DNA of 64,000 nucleotides from Fratercula arctica (GCA_947846985.1 CANTUZ010000004.1:80734159-80798158); one strand, 5' to 3'; positions 26,501 through 38,098 are shown, numbered from the stretch's first letter. Translations and numbers: made by a program. Notes: a model not told the origin generated them from the sequence alone.

Positions 26501-29500
26501 GTGAGACAGGACTCCCACTGGTTTGGGTGAGGGGTGCTAGGACCAGTCTTCGTTGTTGCTGCTTTGGCTGAAAGTCAGTCAATTGCTTTCTTCTCGGTTC
26601 TCCATTTTAGCAAAAATAATAATTTCACTTAGAAAAGAACTGGTTTTAATGCTTTGATTCAAAGAAAGAACTATTTGTTCCTCCCTTCCTGCCTAGTTAT
26701 TCCTGCTGTCTTTTGACATTTAAGTCTTTGAACCTTATTCCACTTCATTATTGTCAGCTCTGCCCTTCCTTTGTTTGTTTCTTGACTTGTTTCTCTTCCC
26801 TCTTGAGTAACAATTAATTTGTCTTACTATGTTTTAAAAAAAAACAGAATAAAATTCCTCCTCTGTGTTTCCCAGGAGATTTTGTCTTTTGCATGTCTGC
26901 TAGCATCAGCCTCATTGGGATTGGTTTTTTCTTTAAAACATCTAAAACTACTCAGGAGTTTAAAAAAAATAGTACCATAATATTTCTGTTGTGCTAATAT
27001 TCCAATGTTTCCAATTATTTGAAGAATGGTGATGATCATCAAGCCACCAAACAGAGGAGTATTAAGGAATATTGTGATCACAACCCAGAGGGCACGACAC
27101 AAAACCCATTCTTCATAAAGCAAGTTCCCAACCAGCAGCGTAACACGTTCATCCAAGCTGAGCCGAGAAATACAAGTTTAAGGGAACAACCAGCCCCGAG
27201 GTGAAATTCTTCATTTCCCACCACTGAACGGTGGTTGCCAATAACGGTGCTGCTTTCACTGGGTCACCGATGTAGCGTTTAAACCAAGCTAAAGCCTTGA
27301 AGCTCTCAGGGTTGTCATTAGAGCTTTGTGCCATCTTAAGAAAGTTTTTCCCTTCAGACCAAACGGATTCCGGAGCAAAGAGCCCATGCAAGGCTCTGGC
27401 ATACAGAAATTTTCTGGCAAATGCCTCCTTAAAGCTGGGTAGCGTATTCTTCATCTCCACTGAGATAAGTCACCCCCTTTGTATCCCTTAAAGATATGAA
27501 ATGAGAAGAACGAAAAACCATACCTGAGATATTAATTGGCGTGACTGCCAGTAGAATCAAACATTAAAGCCTCAAAATCAGTACCCAGTTTTACAATACC
27601 ACATTGAAGAACACAGGCGAATTTTGTCCTCTCACTTCAGGACAAGTTTTGGTTTGCTGTTCTCAAGACCCGAGCTTCCAGGTGGAAGCACAGCACCGGC
27701 GTGGCCCCGTTCAGCTGTCATCGCAGAGTGTTGGCGTAAGGGGCAGAAATGTATATGCGCTCATGGCCCCTCATCTCTTCTTGACCAGCTTTTTGCCATC
27801 ACACTCGGTCTTACCAGAATGAAGTTCTTAATTTTCCTCCAAAACCTCTGTTCTCTCTTCTTTCTCTACTATAAACAATGATTTTATGTTCTCTCACCGT
27901 AAAGGTTCACCGTGTTAGCAGTCAGTTTTCATTTTGCTTCGGCTCTTCCCTACAGAGGGTAGCGATGATATTTCCCAGGATCTTTACCTCTTTTTCCTGT
28001 TCCCTTCTAAATATTTCCATCCTGGCTTTTCATTCCAGAGCAGGGCCCACTCTAGGAGTTACCAAACCATAAAATGCGTTTCAGCCAACCTAACTCAACC
28101 TAGAAAAACGCCTCGAAAGGCTTTGCTGTCCCCACCTCTGCTTTCATTTCATCCTGCTCACTATCTAAGCTCTTATCTTTCTGTTCACAGTGTTTCCTCA
28201 CTTATCTCTATATTCTTCCTGCATTCACTTCTTAGTGCTTTTTCCATGTGCTTATTGAAAGACGGCTTCCCTATTTCATTTAGACCTCTTTCAAAAATTA
28301 CCACCTATCAAATATTACCAGAGTAGTATTTAAGTAAAATACATTTTACAACACCTCAGACGGTGCCTCAAATCTGAATTACTTTATCTACAGTTGCTTC
28401 CAGAGCAAAACCCACAGTGCAAAGGGGCACGGATTTGTTCTAGTCCCGACCACGTTGCCAAATAAATACCGAAGAAATTCGCAGTAACGCCCTTGCGCGG
28501 GCAGAGGGATGGGCTGATGGCAGCCGTGCAGGCCACAAGCACGAGGTTTAAGTCAGACACTATATTTATGCTTTGATATATTACAACGGTTATAGATATT
28601 AAAGCAGTTACAGTAGTCGAAACGGACTTGGCTATTTCCCTTACCTTTTCCCTCACTTCTTCCCTGAAATCGCTGCAAATGACTGCAGGTGCCCAGTTCA
28701 CCTGTCAGCAGCGAGGGTGTCAGCAATCAAAGTTTATCTAAAACACACAATTTACGAACTTTAAATACTTTACAGATTCATAGAAGGCAGCTCAAAAATC
28801 TCATCCTTGAGTGTTTTCTTCCAGATCCTTCCCTCTGTTTTAAGTCATACTTCATAGATACAACTTTTCCTCTTACAAGTTGTATGTTCTATTACTCTTC
28901 TCTTGCCTCCTCGTGTTTTTATCAGTCTCCTTTCTTTTCCCAGCCTACCTCACATTACAAAATACAATTTGCAAATTTTCACTCATCTTTTTTGTTGCAT
29001 CTCTATAAATCCCTCACTTACTTTTTGTTACATTATAGACGTATATATGTGTTTAAGGTAACCATACATAGGAGTACCCGACGTCTTTATTCAGCTACCT
29101 TTTTATTTTGAAGGACTCATGCCTGCTGCATTCCAACCTGTGTACTGTGCTACAAAGCATGGCGTGATTGGGTTCACACGGTCAATAGCAGTAAGTATGT
29201 GTTTTTCAAAACAGTATCAGCAGCTCCTTGGGAACGCGCTCAGTTTCTCGTGTTCCCTTGCTATTGTCACACGACTGGAACTAATTTTCTTAAAGAAAAC
29301 GGAGTGTTTGAAGCAGCGGAGGTTCCCTTCTTCCACAAAGGGAATCCAAAGATGGAATAAGTAAGGCGTGTGTGTGTTTATGAGCGATTTGAGACTTTGG
29401 GAGCATGGAAGAAAGATGTTGCAAAGTAATTCAAGGACAGTGGGAGGAGACCAAAAGTCAAATTCTTGTCCAAGCTTTGAAAATATTTTTCATAACTCCA

Positions 29501-32500
29501 TCCCAGTCATCTAACATTTTGGTTTCCTTATTTGTAAGTCAGGTTGATGACTTTTTTTAATGATCAATAGGCATTAAAGCGTCCAAAAAGTGACTTGAAC
29601 ACAAAAATGTTTACCATTATTTGTTCTTACCAACTCTTAATACGCTGAAAATGCAAAATGACACATTCAGGATGGGACACGTTCGATGTTATATGACCAC
29701 AGAGTAGGTCTTAGCCTCTGACTCCAAAACTCAAAACTTTCTAGTTAAAATGAAAAAGCAGTAAAATAAAATAATTTGGAGGGAGAAATAAGATTACACT
29801 TTTAGAGGCAAAGCTTAAAGATACTCATATAAGATTTCCAATCTAATTTCCAGACTAAGGTACCTGAAATGATCATTTGGATAGTTTATGCATATTTTAT
29901 GCCCCCACCTCCACCCAAATAACTTATTTTTTAGACTAATGTAAACAGATCAGTTTTTGGATAACATACTAGCCACAGCATGAACCCGAAACCTGGTCTT
30001 CCATTTTTGTTTTCTCATGATAACACAAACATCACCATCTAAGCTCAAAAATAAAGGGTCTCCTAGAAAATTAGAGGAAGTGCTGTCACTATGGAACATG
30101 AGAATGGTGAGGACAAAAAGAATAAGGAACATAGCAAATCCCTGTGTTTCCCAGGAGAGGCAGTACAGCCTCAGGCTGGGCAGGTACGACACAAAACATC
30201 TAGGATTTCAGTTTCTTTTCTTCTCCAGACCAAAAGGGCAGGTTACCATGTCGCGAAAATGACACGTGATGTACATAATACCAGAAAGGATTCCCGTTAA
30301 ATAGAATTCGGTGTTGAACAATTGCGGTTATTCTTGGATATATCATGTGTAGTTCATGAGTTCTGTGCCATCCCTATGGAAGTTCATCCAGCATTCTACA
30401 CATGCCTGGATGCTGATGAGATTTGTTGCCACATGCATTGGTAGCACCACAAATGAAGGGTCCTACCACTCCCAGAGCAGTTTGTGCTGCTTGCTGTCAT
30501 CATCCTCCTGACCTGCTTCCTGAAAAACTCCTGCCTCTTTCCTGGAGTTCAGAGGGACTTTCCTGTGGAGATGCTCAACGATGGATTCCTCCTTTGGCAG
30601 GGACAACAGAGCAGCTGGAAAGGTTTAGCGTCGCAGTTGTAGGGGTAGGGACCAAATCCTATTTCTGTTGACATGAGGGAGGTAAATACAATCTTAGAGT
30701 CAAATCTTGATCTGATTTCAGAGAGTTTTCTTTTAATAAGAAAGGTCTTCCAAGATTGGAAGCATATGGGAGATATTTTTTACTTGGTTTTGCTTATGAG
30801 AGTGATATCATCCCCCTAGAACACTGTTAATGACATGCCAAGAGCACTAATAACAAAAATATTAGAAGAAAACAGCTGCATGGAAATAAGAGTGTTGATT
30901 TCTTGTGGAATTGTTCTCCCAGCCACACGGATGTTTTTTTCTAGTAACCGAGTACGATATTACCAGAGAAAATGTGCTTCAAACTTAGTTGTTGAAACAA
31001 AACAATCAGTAGTAACAAAATCTGCTTACTAGGCAGGGCTGAAAAGTACTTAGGGGTAAATCTCATTCTTTGAAAAATTACTTGCACAATGCTATTTTAA
31101 AAATGGTGATGACGACTGCCTAACTTTTTCTCTTTTCTAGTTAGCGGCAAGTATGGAAAACTACGGTGTGAGACTCAACACAATTTGCCCAGGATTTGTC
31201 AACACACCGATTCTTCAGTCAATAGATAAAGAAGAGAATATGGGACAATATTATTCGTATAAGGACGAGATCAAAAATATGATGCAGTTCTATGGTGTGA
31301 TGGAGTAAGTCAGATACAGTGGGGTTTTGCCCTTTGTTAATGAAGGAAAAGCACACGCAACAGCACTTTTAGCAAAATTAAAGGGAAACCCTGCTTCAGA
31401 TAAAAGTCTATTAAATGTGTTATCCAATATACAAGGATTTTAAGAGTATCACCTACACAGTGATATTTCCCTTTATGCCTTCCCATTTCCCAGCAAAGTG
31501 CAAATCAAATCATAGAATCATAGGGTTGGAAGGGCCCTCTGGAGATCAGCCAGTCCCACCCCCTGCCAGAGCAGGGTCACCCAGAGCAGGTGGCACAGGA
31601 ATGCGTCCAGGCGGGGTTGGAATGTCTCCAGAGTTGGAGACTCCACCACCACTTTTAATAGCCCTTGGCATTCTTCTATAGGTTTGTTTAATCAAACTTG
31701 TTGCGAGATACAGGGTGTATCATTTGTATGGAATTTCCACAAAAGTTGCAAGTGATCCAAGACAGAAATCAGACCAAGAACTGAGAAAACTGGACTAAGT
31801 GGATAAGACGATGGTGGATCAGCCCAAAGAGTCCCTTAGCCCATTACGGGATCGCCACCAGAGGCCAAAAGCCGACAGCTAGGACAGAGCACGAGAACGA
31901 CACAAGCATAAAGTGATATTTTTTTTAACACTTTCTCGGTCTCTTCACAATTAGCTGCTCAGATACCTCTGCAGAAAGAAAATTGTATGCCTGTGTTGTT
32001 TGGCCTGTACTTTTTCATACGTAAAATATTGAGCACAGCAAACTGCATGTGACAAAATTCCCCTTACGCTAATTTGTCCGTCAGTCCTGCTACAGAAACA
32101 GGACAAACTGCTGCAGAGGGCCGGGGAAAGATCACTTCTGCCCATCGCCCTGACACACAGAACTTTGCTGGCCCTCCACAGGGATTTAGCAGTCATTAGA
32201 GCAAACAAACCATGATTTGTAAAGTTGCCCTTTCACGTTGTGTTTCCTGATTGAGGAGACTGAATTTCTCTCTGGAAACACTCCGAGGTGGCAACCTCTT
32301 CATTTCTTGAAAAGAAACTTCTTCAAACACAGGATTCTTTAATTTTCAGGGTATATAGATTTCCATTGAGTTTCTTTCCTTGCCCTTTTCACAGGTTCTG
32401 TTACGTCATGATTCTGAAATAACAATTTTTTTTTTTCCAGCCCGTCAATAATTGCTGAGGGACTGATAACAATAATTGAAGATGATACTCTAAATGGAGA

Positions 32501-32579
32501 AGTTATGAAGATCACAGCATCCCAAGGGATTCATTTTCAAGAATACAGCCAAACACCTTACACATCATCAAAGAGATAA
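5099..32579 (+). CDS. HPGD: HPGD, 15-hydroxyprostaglandin dehydrogenase [NAD(+)], complete spliced CDS of seven exons
   Basis: Coding exons are 5099-5191, 5305-5428, 9408-9514, 20349-20445, 29114-29190, 31141-31304 and 32441-32579; joined they give 801 nt, 266 residues plus TAA, the human length. All introns are GT-AG and every phase agrees. The enzyme is a cytosolic short-chain dehydrogenase that oxidises the 15(S)-hydroxyl of prostaglandins such as PGE2, and of lipoxins, to the 15-keto form with NAD+, ending their signalling; family members work as homodimers. Visible landmarks: TGGAQGIG at residues 11-18, Asp36 (selects NAD over NADP), CDV with Asp64, NNAG at 90-93, Ser138, Gln148, the YCATK motif giving Tyr151 and Lys155, and PG at 183-184. 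No frameshift or stop interrupts it. The start sits in a strong Kozak context (GCCACCATGC). The protein aligns throughout with human HPGD as I remember it, with scattered conservative changes and a divergent last seven residues. Confidence 0.98.
5192..5304 (+). other. HPGD: HPGD intron 1 (113 bp)
   Basis: Unusually short intron, GC-rich and with CCGT repeats, entirely inside the CpG island. It starts GTGAGC and ends CCCAG. Confidence 0.95.
5305..5428 (+). CDS. HPGD: HPGD coding exon 2
   Basis: Codes residues 32-72 plus the first base of codon 73. It includes Asp36, which in this family contacts the adenosine ribose of NAD, and CDV at 63-65. The acceptor is CCGCCCAG|GT and the donor CAAG|GTGAGA; phase 1 out. 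Very GC-rich, like exon 1. Confidence 0.97.
5429..9407 (+). other. HPGD: HPGD intron 2
   Basis: 3,979 bp. The first ~130 bp are still GC-rich and include a G-run near 5497-5510. The rest is ordinary AT-rich intron containing one diverged CR1-like stretch near 8589-8650. Confidence 0.93.
8589..8650 (-). mobile_element. Diverged CR1-like 3' fragment
   Basis: The pattern 'TGGAGGTCATCTCATCCAAC' followed by CGCTCAAAGC and AGCCTAGACA resembles the reverse complement of the CR1 3' UTR but is much degraded. Probably an old copy. Confidence 0.5.
9408..9514 (+). CDS. HPGD: HPGD coding exon 3
   Basis: Completes codon 73 and codes residues 74-108, including the NNAG motif at 90-93 that supports the central beta sheet of short-chain dehydrogenases. 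The acceptor is ACTACAG|GT and the donor CTTG|GTAAGA. Phase 0 out. Confidence 0.96.
9788..9902 (-). mobile_element. CR1 LINE 3' fragment
   Basis: Begins AATCATAGAATGG, then AAAGGGACCTTAAAGCTCAT and the CCCGTCCAACCTGGCCTTGAA block. This is the reverse complement of the CR1 3' end, so the element lies on the minus strand, truncated at its 5' side. Confidence 0.9.
11486..11524. repeat. A39 homopolymer
   Basis: Run of 39 A in HPGD intron 3. No retroposon body is recognised upstream of it. Confidence 0.95.
15901..15962 (-). mobile_element. CR1 LINE 3' fragment (short)
   Basis: AATCATAGAATTGTC, GGTTGGAAGGGACC and ATCGAGTCCAACCATCAAC form about 60 bp of the CR1 3' UTR on the minus strand. Confidence 0.88.
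17071..17122. repeat. Tandem repeat, three copies of ~18 bp
   Basis: Three consecutive units of the form TGTTCTTTGGAAAA/TGTTCCTTGGAAAA with spacers ACAC, CTAT and CC. Translating across them repeats the peptide CSLEN, but no gene is supported. Confidence 0.8.
17457..17552. repeat. Imperfect tandem duplication (~42-bp unit)
   Basis: The block AGCCACGTCACCCGAGATCA then GATGAGAAATAGCC is repeated as AGCCACGTCACCCAAGATGA then GCTGAGAAATAGTC. A third partial AGAGATCAGG follows. Confidence 0.7.
19664..19680. repeat. T homopolymer
   Basis: Run of about 17 T in HPGD intron 3. Confidence 0.85.
20071..20129 (-). mobile_element. CR1 LINE 3' fragment (short)
   Basis: AATCATAGAATG followed by GGTTGGAAGGGACC and CATCCAGTCCAACCCCCC. 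It sits about 220 bp upstream of HPGD exon 4. Confidence 0.88.
20349..20445 (+). CDS. HPGD: HPGD coding exon 4
   Basis: Codes residues 109-140 plus the first base of codon 141. It carries catalytic Ser138 in the segment IINISSLA. The acceptor is TATATCAG|AC and the donor GCAG|GTAAGA; phase 1 out. It follows a 10.8-kb intron. Confidence 0.96.
21188..21700 (-). mobile_element. CR1 LINE 3' fragment with ORF2 C-terminal remnant
   Basis: About 510 bp of CR1 on the minus strand. The 3' UTR start (ATAGAATCACAGAACCATAG) is followed by sequence whose minus-strand translation carries the CR1 ORF2 tail: [36 protein letters not shown] and [10 protein letters not shown]. Same subfamily as the plus-strand copies near 36.8 and 60.3 kb. 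Confidence 0.93.
25088..25145 (+). mobile_element. CR1 LINE 3' end (short)
   Basis: GGTTGGACTCGATGACCTTA, TCTTCCAACC and the terminal GATTCTATGATTC repeat, reading 5' to 3' on the plus strand. Confidence 0.88.
25325..25362. repeat. Perfect 13-bp inverted repeat with 12-bp loop
   Basis: Arms GGAATTAACAGAA (25325-25337) and TTCTGTTAATTCC (25350-25362). The motif AGAATTAACAGAACTAT then recurs directly at about 25364-25380. No transposase or target-site duplication is evident. Confidence 0.85.
25871..26285 (-). mobile_element. CR1 LINE 3' fragment
   Basis: About 415 bp on the minus strand, starting AATCACAGAATCC and including GGTTGGAAGGGACC, CAGGTTGCTCCAAGCCCC and the ORF2-tail region ending near the GGGCTCCAG block. 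Almost identical over its length to the copy at 46061-46592. Confidence 0.92.
29114..29190 (+). CDS. HPGD: HPGD coding exon 5
   Basis: Completes Gly141 and codes residues 142-166. It contains Gln148, implicated in substrate binding in the human enzyme, and the catalytic YxxxK motif (Tyr151, Lys155) as YCATK. The acceptor is TTTTGAAG|GA, which has a weak pyrimidine tract next to the AG. The donor is GCA|GTAAGT, phase 0 out. Confidence 0.96.
29191..31140 (+). other. HPGD: HPGD intron 5
   Basis: 1,950 bp with GTAAGT donor and TTTTCTAG acceptor. Nothing recognisable inside. Confidence 0.93.
31141..31304 (+). CDS. HPGD: HPGD coding exon 6
   Basis: Codes residues 167-220 plus two bases of codon 221. 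It includes the PG motif (183-184) and the following helix/lid segment that covers NAD and substrate in this family. The acceptor is TCTTTTCTAG|TT and the donor GGA|GTAAGT; phase 2 out. Confidence 0.97.
31305..32440 (+). other. HPGD: HPGD intron 6
   Basis: 1,136 bp with GTAAGT donor and a T-rich acceptor. Holds one CR1-family fragment near 31.5 kb. Confidence 0.93.
31508..31654 (-). mobile_element. CR1-family 3' fragment (different subfamily)
   Basis: AATCATAGAATCATAGGG, GGAAGGGCCCTCTGGAGATC and the AGCAGGGTCACCCAGAGCAG block. This arrangement differs from the other copies, so a distinct CR1 subfamily is likely. Lies in HPGD intron 6. Confidence 0.85.
32441..32579 (+). CDS. HPGD: HPGD coding exon 7 and stop
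   Basis: Completes Asp221 and codes residues 222-266, ending in TAA at 32577-32579. The segment around GIHFQEY matches the conserved human C-terminal region. The last seven residues (PYTSSKR) differ from mammals, where this tail varies. The acceptor has a long T tract ending in TTTCCAG|CC. Confidence 0.97.
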
Positions 32580-33430
32580 TTGTTTTATGCTAATTACTTT
32601 TGGCTTTTTTTAAATATAAAAAATTTTGAAAATTGCAAATTTTTGGGAAAAAAAATGTTAGTGTAATATCTAGAGCAGTCTCGGCGTTCAAACATTCACA
32701 TCCTAATAACAAAGAGATGGAGAAGAAAATCTGGTGTGGGAAAATGTTACCATCCTATTTTGATTCTATAAGCACCAATAATTGTATTTATTCAGTAAAA
32801 CAAGCACACCGCGCTGGAGATTTTTGATTATGCAGTAATAGGGGCCAGTTTTTTCCTTCTGGTAGTTCTGATCTACGTACTCCAAGCGTATTTTGGTGGA
32901 CCTGACTTACTTCTTGTAATTCTTTTCACTGTCGTTAGTGTCTACTTATTTACATCTTGAATTCCGCAGGCCAGGAATTCGGTTCACAAATCTACCAATA
33001 AGGAGTTAAGAATTTATGTTTTCTTAGGGAATGTAAAATAGAACAAGAGGCAAAATGACCTTTCCTCATTTATATATGCAACTGAATGCGTTGCATATCA
33101 CACTAGAAAGTACAGATTTTTATCTTCTTGGATTTTAGCTATTTATAAAGTAATTCAAAGATATTTTTGTTTTCTTTTATAGAGATATATATATGAATTT
33201 TCTTTCTCTGTATATAGAAGGATGAGTACTTTGGCATCGATTGAAATGTCTACTTTCTCATTAAATCTCATTTTCTAAACCTTTAAATCTAATCTCTTGC
33301 CTCGATTGATAAAAACCTCAATTAAATCCTGAATAATCTTTTTTTTTTCATGTTCCATACGTGTCTGTTTTGGTACATATTCTTGGAGCATGTCACATAG
33401 TGGCAATGAAAATAAAACATGAGCTTCCCA
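32580..33430 (+). other. HPGD: HPGD 3' UTR (probable extent)
   Basis: AT-rich non-coding sequence after the TAA. Candidate poly(A) signals are ATTAAA at 33260-33265 and 33321-33326, and AATAAA at 33411-33416. The AATAAA site is the best match and I use it to place the end at about 33430. A shorter or longer UTR is possible; another AATAAA occurs at 34345-34350. Confidence 0.6.
33411..33416 (+). terminator. Candidate HPGD polyadenylation signal AATAAA
   Basis: Canonical hexamer about 830 bp after the stop codon, with a CA shortly downstream as a possible cleavage site. Chosen over the two upstream ATTAAA variants only on consensus. Confidence 0.45.
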
Positions 33431-36400
33431 CCCGCTGAGCGCCACTGGCCCTTCTGAATCCAGGTCAATCCCCAGCTACATTCATGAAACAAACCTCGGT
33501 ACTCCATGGGTTACATGCCTGACAAAAATAATTTTTTACATGGCAATTTATTTAGGGTCGTAGCATAAGATGACTTAATAACTCCTGTGAAAGCTGGGAA
33601 AAAGTTAGTATTTACCCTCCTTAGTAGCACTGACTTTAATTTCCCTAATTGTTTTTTTCAGCATTGTATCCGGAAGAGAGGAAACACTAATATTTACTTT
33701 CGGAAGGCAGGGAGTAGTAAGACTGTGGGGAGAAGAAAAGCAGCAGACACACACGCCTTGAATTACTCACCGTTCTCCCTCCCCCCCCCCAAATTTTTGG
33801 CTATGGTAACACTATTTTTAAAGCCGATTTTTGAATGCAGAGATGATGCTAGCCACACCGTCGGCACCCCTGAAAGCACCTGTCTGTCCCTCTGGACTAA
33901 CAACTGCTATCTGATTTGATTGTATTAATTTCTACTTTCGTCGATCACAATCAGAGCACTTCCTAACACGTGGCAGAGAAGTGCAAAAGGCGTGATGGAA
34001 ACGTAAACTCAGCACGTTCCTGCAGTCAGGTCCTCACACTGCGAGGCACCCACCTCTGCTTCTCTCCTTGTTAAGTAGTATTTCCATGTGCTGTATAAAC
34101 AAGGCAAGGTTTAACAATACTGTGTGCAAAGCAGGCAGCTGGCAACCACCACACTTAGTAACTCAATAACCCCTCTTAATAACGATGGGAATACTGTAAA
34201 TGTCAGTAGTTATACTCATGATCCACTGTTGCCCTGACTGCTTTTCTCCGTCTCTACTCCTCGCTGCCCCAAAAGAAATACCTGTTAAAGGGGTTGAGTT
34301 TTCCAAGGGATCAATGAAAGAATGTATAATTCAAGATTGTTAGTAATAAAAGGCCAGAAGTCCAACCTATGCTCCCTGGAGGAGTTAAACCAGGAAGAAA
34401 TTTAAAGTGAATTAGAGCCAATCACTTCAGACATTGCACAATGAACTTGTGCTATTGCACTGGTACGAAATTCTGATTCTGTGAATTGGCAGTTTTCTAA
34501 GAATGGACTCCCGTTATGTGGTATGTCAATAGTCACACACAGCAAAACTAGATTAATATGCAATTAGACTCCAGAACACCTGGAAAATCTGAGCCTATAT
34601 CTGAGAAAGAATTAAACCCATATCTTTCTTGCCTCTATAGGTCTTTTCTTCTGCATTGTTTTTGTAACTCAAAGACAGATGTTTTGAAATCAAAGCCATA
34701 CAGAAAACCTCATGAAAGGCAGAGACTGCATTCACTTCCATCTGATAATCCGATAAGGAAGTCTCAGAATGCGATACATGCTCATTTGATCAAATAAACA
34801 TTTATACTAAGATAAATCTCAAATTATTAGTACAACTGGAGCTCACCGAAAGAAACAAGGAAGTAACAATGAAGTAAAACTCTTGATGCAAATTGTAATA
34901 GGAAAAATAGCCATCAAATTTCTACCTTTTAATTAAAAAAAAAAAAAAAAAAAGCCCCAAACCAAATATTACAGTTTTCCAGTTTCAGTTAGTCTGAATT
35001 AAAACACGTCTGCGGGTTTTATCTTCACAAGAAGAACAAGTCCTAAATATGTTTTGGAAAGGTTTCCTGTAAGACTTCCCTTCAACCTTTGGAGGGCTTC
35101 CAGGAAGCAAGAAAAAGAGCGTATGTTTGATTTACGGACAGAAGCAGCCAGAGAAGCAGTAGGTAGAAAGAGGAGTTAAAGGGAGAAAGTGAGTTTCATT
35201 TCTGCCCAGGGATTGTTTTGAAATTTCGTCTTCAGTTAAAAGTCTTGACAGGATTCCAAGACTTCATTTATTCCGCCTGGGAGATCATCATTTTTAAGAC
35301 AACCATTCCAGTTTTGTAGGGAAATGCAGCCAAAAGGAAAAATAAATATTTTAAATGAGAGATACTAATTGCCAAGAACATAAAATGACAAGTAATAATC
35401 TAGACTCATCTAATGATCATTATTTGTAATGAACATTCAGTTCCGTGTGACCTGAGTTTACTTTTCAGCGGGTCTTTACAGTTTCGAATAGGAATCTTTT
35501 AAGGGGAAAGAATAAATACTCCTAGTGAAATCCCTTTTTTCAGTGCTTATGATCCTACATGAAAGCTCAAATCATAAGGCATTTCAACCGCACTGGGGCA
35601 CAACAGCGTTACTTTATTTGTGTTAACGCCTCGATTCAAGGAAATCTTTTTGGAAAGGCACATAACCACAGCCATCAACGCAACTGTGCGGACAGCACAC
35701 TGTATTCTGAACCGTTCAGAAGGACCTGGGATTGACTCGTATTATGTGTGTCATAAAATCGCCCGTGTATCAATTTTAGTATTGAGGGAGTGACCCATGT
35801 AGTTACGAGTCCTCCTTGGAATTTCCTTAAATTAAGGAATAATTTACGATATGAGAGACTGGACCTCTTCCTCTTGTTTGGAACAGGAGTTCTGCAAAGA
35901 GCAAACCAAAAATAAACTTTCGTCTGGTTTCCACTGAAATCTTCAACATGAGCCTCATCTTTAAAGGACCAGCATTAGATATGTAACGCTAAGGCTTTGG
36001 GGCAGGACAGATAACGATTTCCTTCCTCCAGTGATGAACTGCTCAAAACGTTCTACAGGATGATTCTCCAGCCTGAACTTCCCTTTTCGCTCAGTCTATT
36101 TGCTTTGCATCAAGAGACGTTGACAGTTTTCAGCTCTGGCTCCAGGAGTCCAGATGGTTCAATGAAAGTGAAGGATAACACCATATGACTTGGGGTTTTT
36201 TTATTTTATTTTTTTTTTTCCTCCTCCTCCGGTACAAAAAGGAACAGCTTAATGTCAGGTCAAATTTGTAATTCAAACTGAGAGGGGCAGGAAACAAGAA
36301 GAGTTATGCTCTTACTCTGAAGAGGACAGTAAACAGGAAGAGAACAGGTCAGGTAAAAATATATATAAGGTGAAAAGAGGCTAAACCTAAAACGGCTTTG

Positions 36401-36819
36401 AAATAAGTAACTTAATCCCGTTGTTTTTGTGGAAGGCCATTATTATGAATCGTGGACCAAATCTGAACCTGAATGTTGTATACGGAGACAGTCTAACACG
36501 CTGTTCTCAGGGATTCAGAGAATTACATGAGGACCTTCACAGTAAAAATCAACCTTAATGAAAAAAAAATAATTAATCTATTTCAAGCAATCATGCTTTA
36601 AGCAGTGAAGCGTTTGCAACGGTCACATATTCAGCTCCTTTTATTTTTCCCCAAGCTCTGGGCTAATTCACTGCTGGCATCTGCCGGGCAAACCTTACAG
36701 AGATGATTACCGCTGTAGGGGCAGGATTAAGTTCTTGCTACGGAATTGCACTTTTTCAGCTTTTACTTTCAGGGGAGGGTTTCCAGCCCCCCTGCAGAGA
36801 GGCCAGGACAGGACGAGCA

Positions 36820-37163
36820 CCCTTCTCACTCTCTACAGCTCCCTGAAAGGAGGGGGCAGCCAGGGGGGGTCGGGCTCTTCTCCCAAGGAACAGGCCATGG
36901 GACAAGAGGAAACGGCCTCAGGTTGCACCAGGGGAGGTTTAGGATGGATATTGGGAACAATTTCTTCCTGGAAAGGGCTGTCAAGCATTGGAAGAGGCTG
37001 CCCAGGGCAGTGGTGGAGTCGCCATCCCTGGAGGGATTTAGAAGCCGGGCAGACGTGGTGCTGAGGGACGTGGGGTAGTGGGGGTTTGGGCAGTGTTGGG
37101 TTGATGGTTGGACTTGATGATCTTAAAGGTCCCTTCCAACCTAGACTATCCTATGATTCTATG
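36820..37163 (+). mobile_element. CR1 LINE 3' fragment with ORF2 tail
   Basis: Plus-strand copy reading TCTACAGCTCCCTGAAAGG, a GGAACAGGCCATGGGACAAG block, GGCTGTCAAGCATTGG and the terminal CCTATGATTCTATGG. The segment GTCGCCATCCCTGGAGGG and its surroundings match the copy at 60265-60587 almost base for base. Confidence 0.93.
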
Positions 37164-38097
37164 GTCACCTGGTGACAGGTCTGACATCTGCTCCAGGATT
37201 TCTGGATGGTTTAAGGCTCCAGATTTAGCCTCATCAAGTGGAAATTCATTGTGGTGACACCCAAGAAGAATGCAAAAGATCTATTTAATTCCCTTACCTA
37301 TCGCCCTGACCTCACCGCCTTCTTCTCTGCATCTTTCCCCTGGACTACCTTAAACCTGAGCATTTCAGCAGTGACCTACACTCCAGCTACACCAAAAACC
37401 CACCGCGCCTCTTCAGCAGTCACCAAGAACAAATTCACTGGAGTTCTCACTCATTTCACCGGTTTCGGACAAACCGTGAGGCCAGTTTATTAGCCCACGT
37501 GATAATCCAGCTCCACAGAAGGTGGCCCAAGGTATCTCAGCAGCATTTTTCTCTTTGCAATGCGAGATTTCCTCAGCAGCCGCACTCTTGAAGAAGACCA
37601 AGAAGAAATAAAGAAGAATAGGAAATAAGGCTCTCAGTTACACGGGTTTGAACTCTTCACGATAGGAGGGGAGAGTGAGCACACTTCTGCCTGCTTTTCG
37701 GGAAAAAAAAAAAAAGCCCAAAGACAACTTCGAGTGCACTTTCCCACAGCTGCAAGCAAAACCCACAGAAGAGAAAAGGAAATAAAGATATTTTTGGAAC
37801 GGAGGAACGTAAAACTCTTCAGAAAAATAGTTGGAGTTGAGCTCACCTAAGCCATTCCTATTTACACAAATGACTAACACTTCAGAATCTTGTACGGCGG
37901 TTGACCTTGAGGACGTGTTGCGTCAACCTGCCTTACACACCGATGCTCCCAAAGACCCACAGATGGGCAGAAAACACTCACATCTCCGCCACCGATTCTG
38001 GAGCAGCTGCTACAAAAGTGAATCATCTTCCTTGGACAAAATCCTTCTGGCAAACTCACTTCAAACACATCGAGCATCGAGTGTTCCTTTAAGGGTG

Positions 38098-38098
<1 letters not shown>

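Larger units (their letters stand above)
20446..29113 (+). other. HPGD: HPGD intron 4
   Basis: 8,668 bp. It contains CR1 copies near 21.2-21.7, 25.1 and 25.9-26.3 kb, a perfect 13-bp inverted repeat near 25.3 kb, and an A-rich tract near 23.94 kb. No additional coding exon is supported. Confidence 0.93.

Noticed and set aside
26827..27460. Two overlapping minus-strand frames of 103 and 109 codons that look like a frameshifted processed pseudogene
   Set aside because: I cannot match either to a known protein, no poly(A) tail or duplication marks a retrocopy, and frames of this length are expected by chance in 64 kb.
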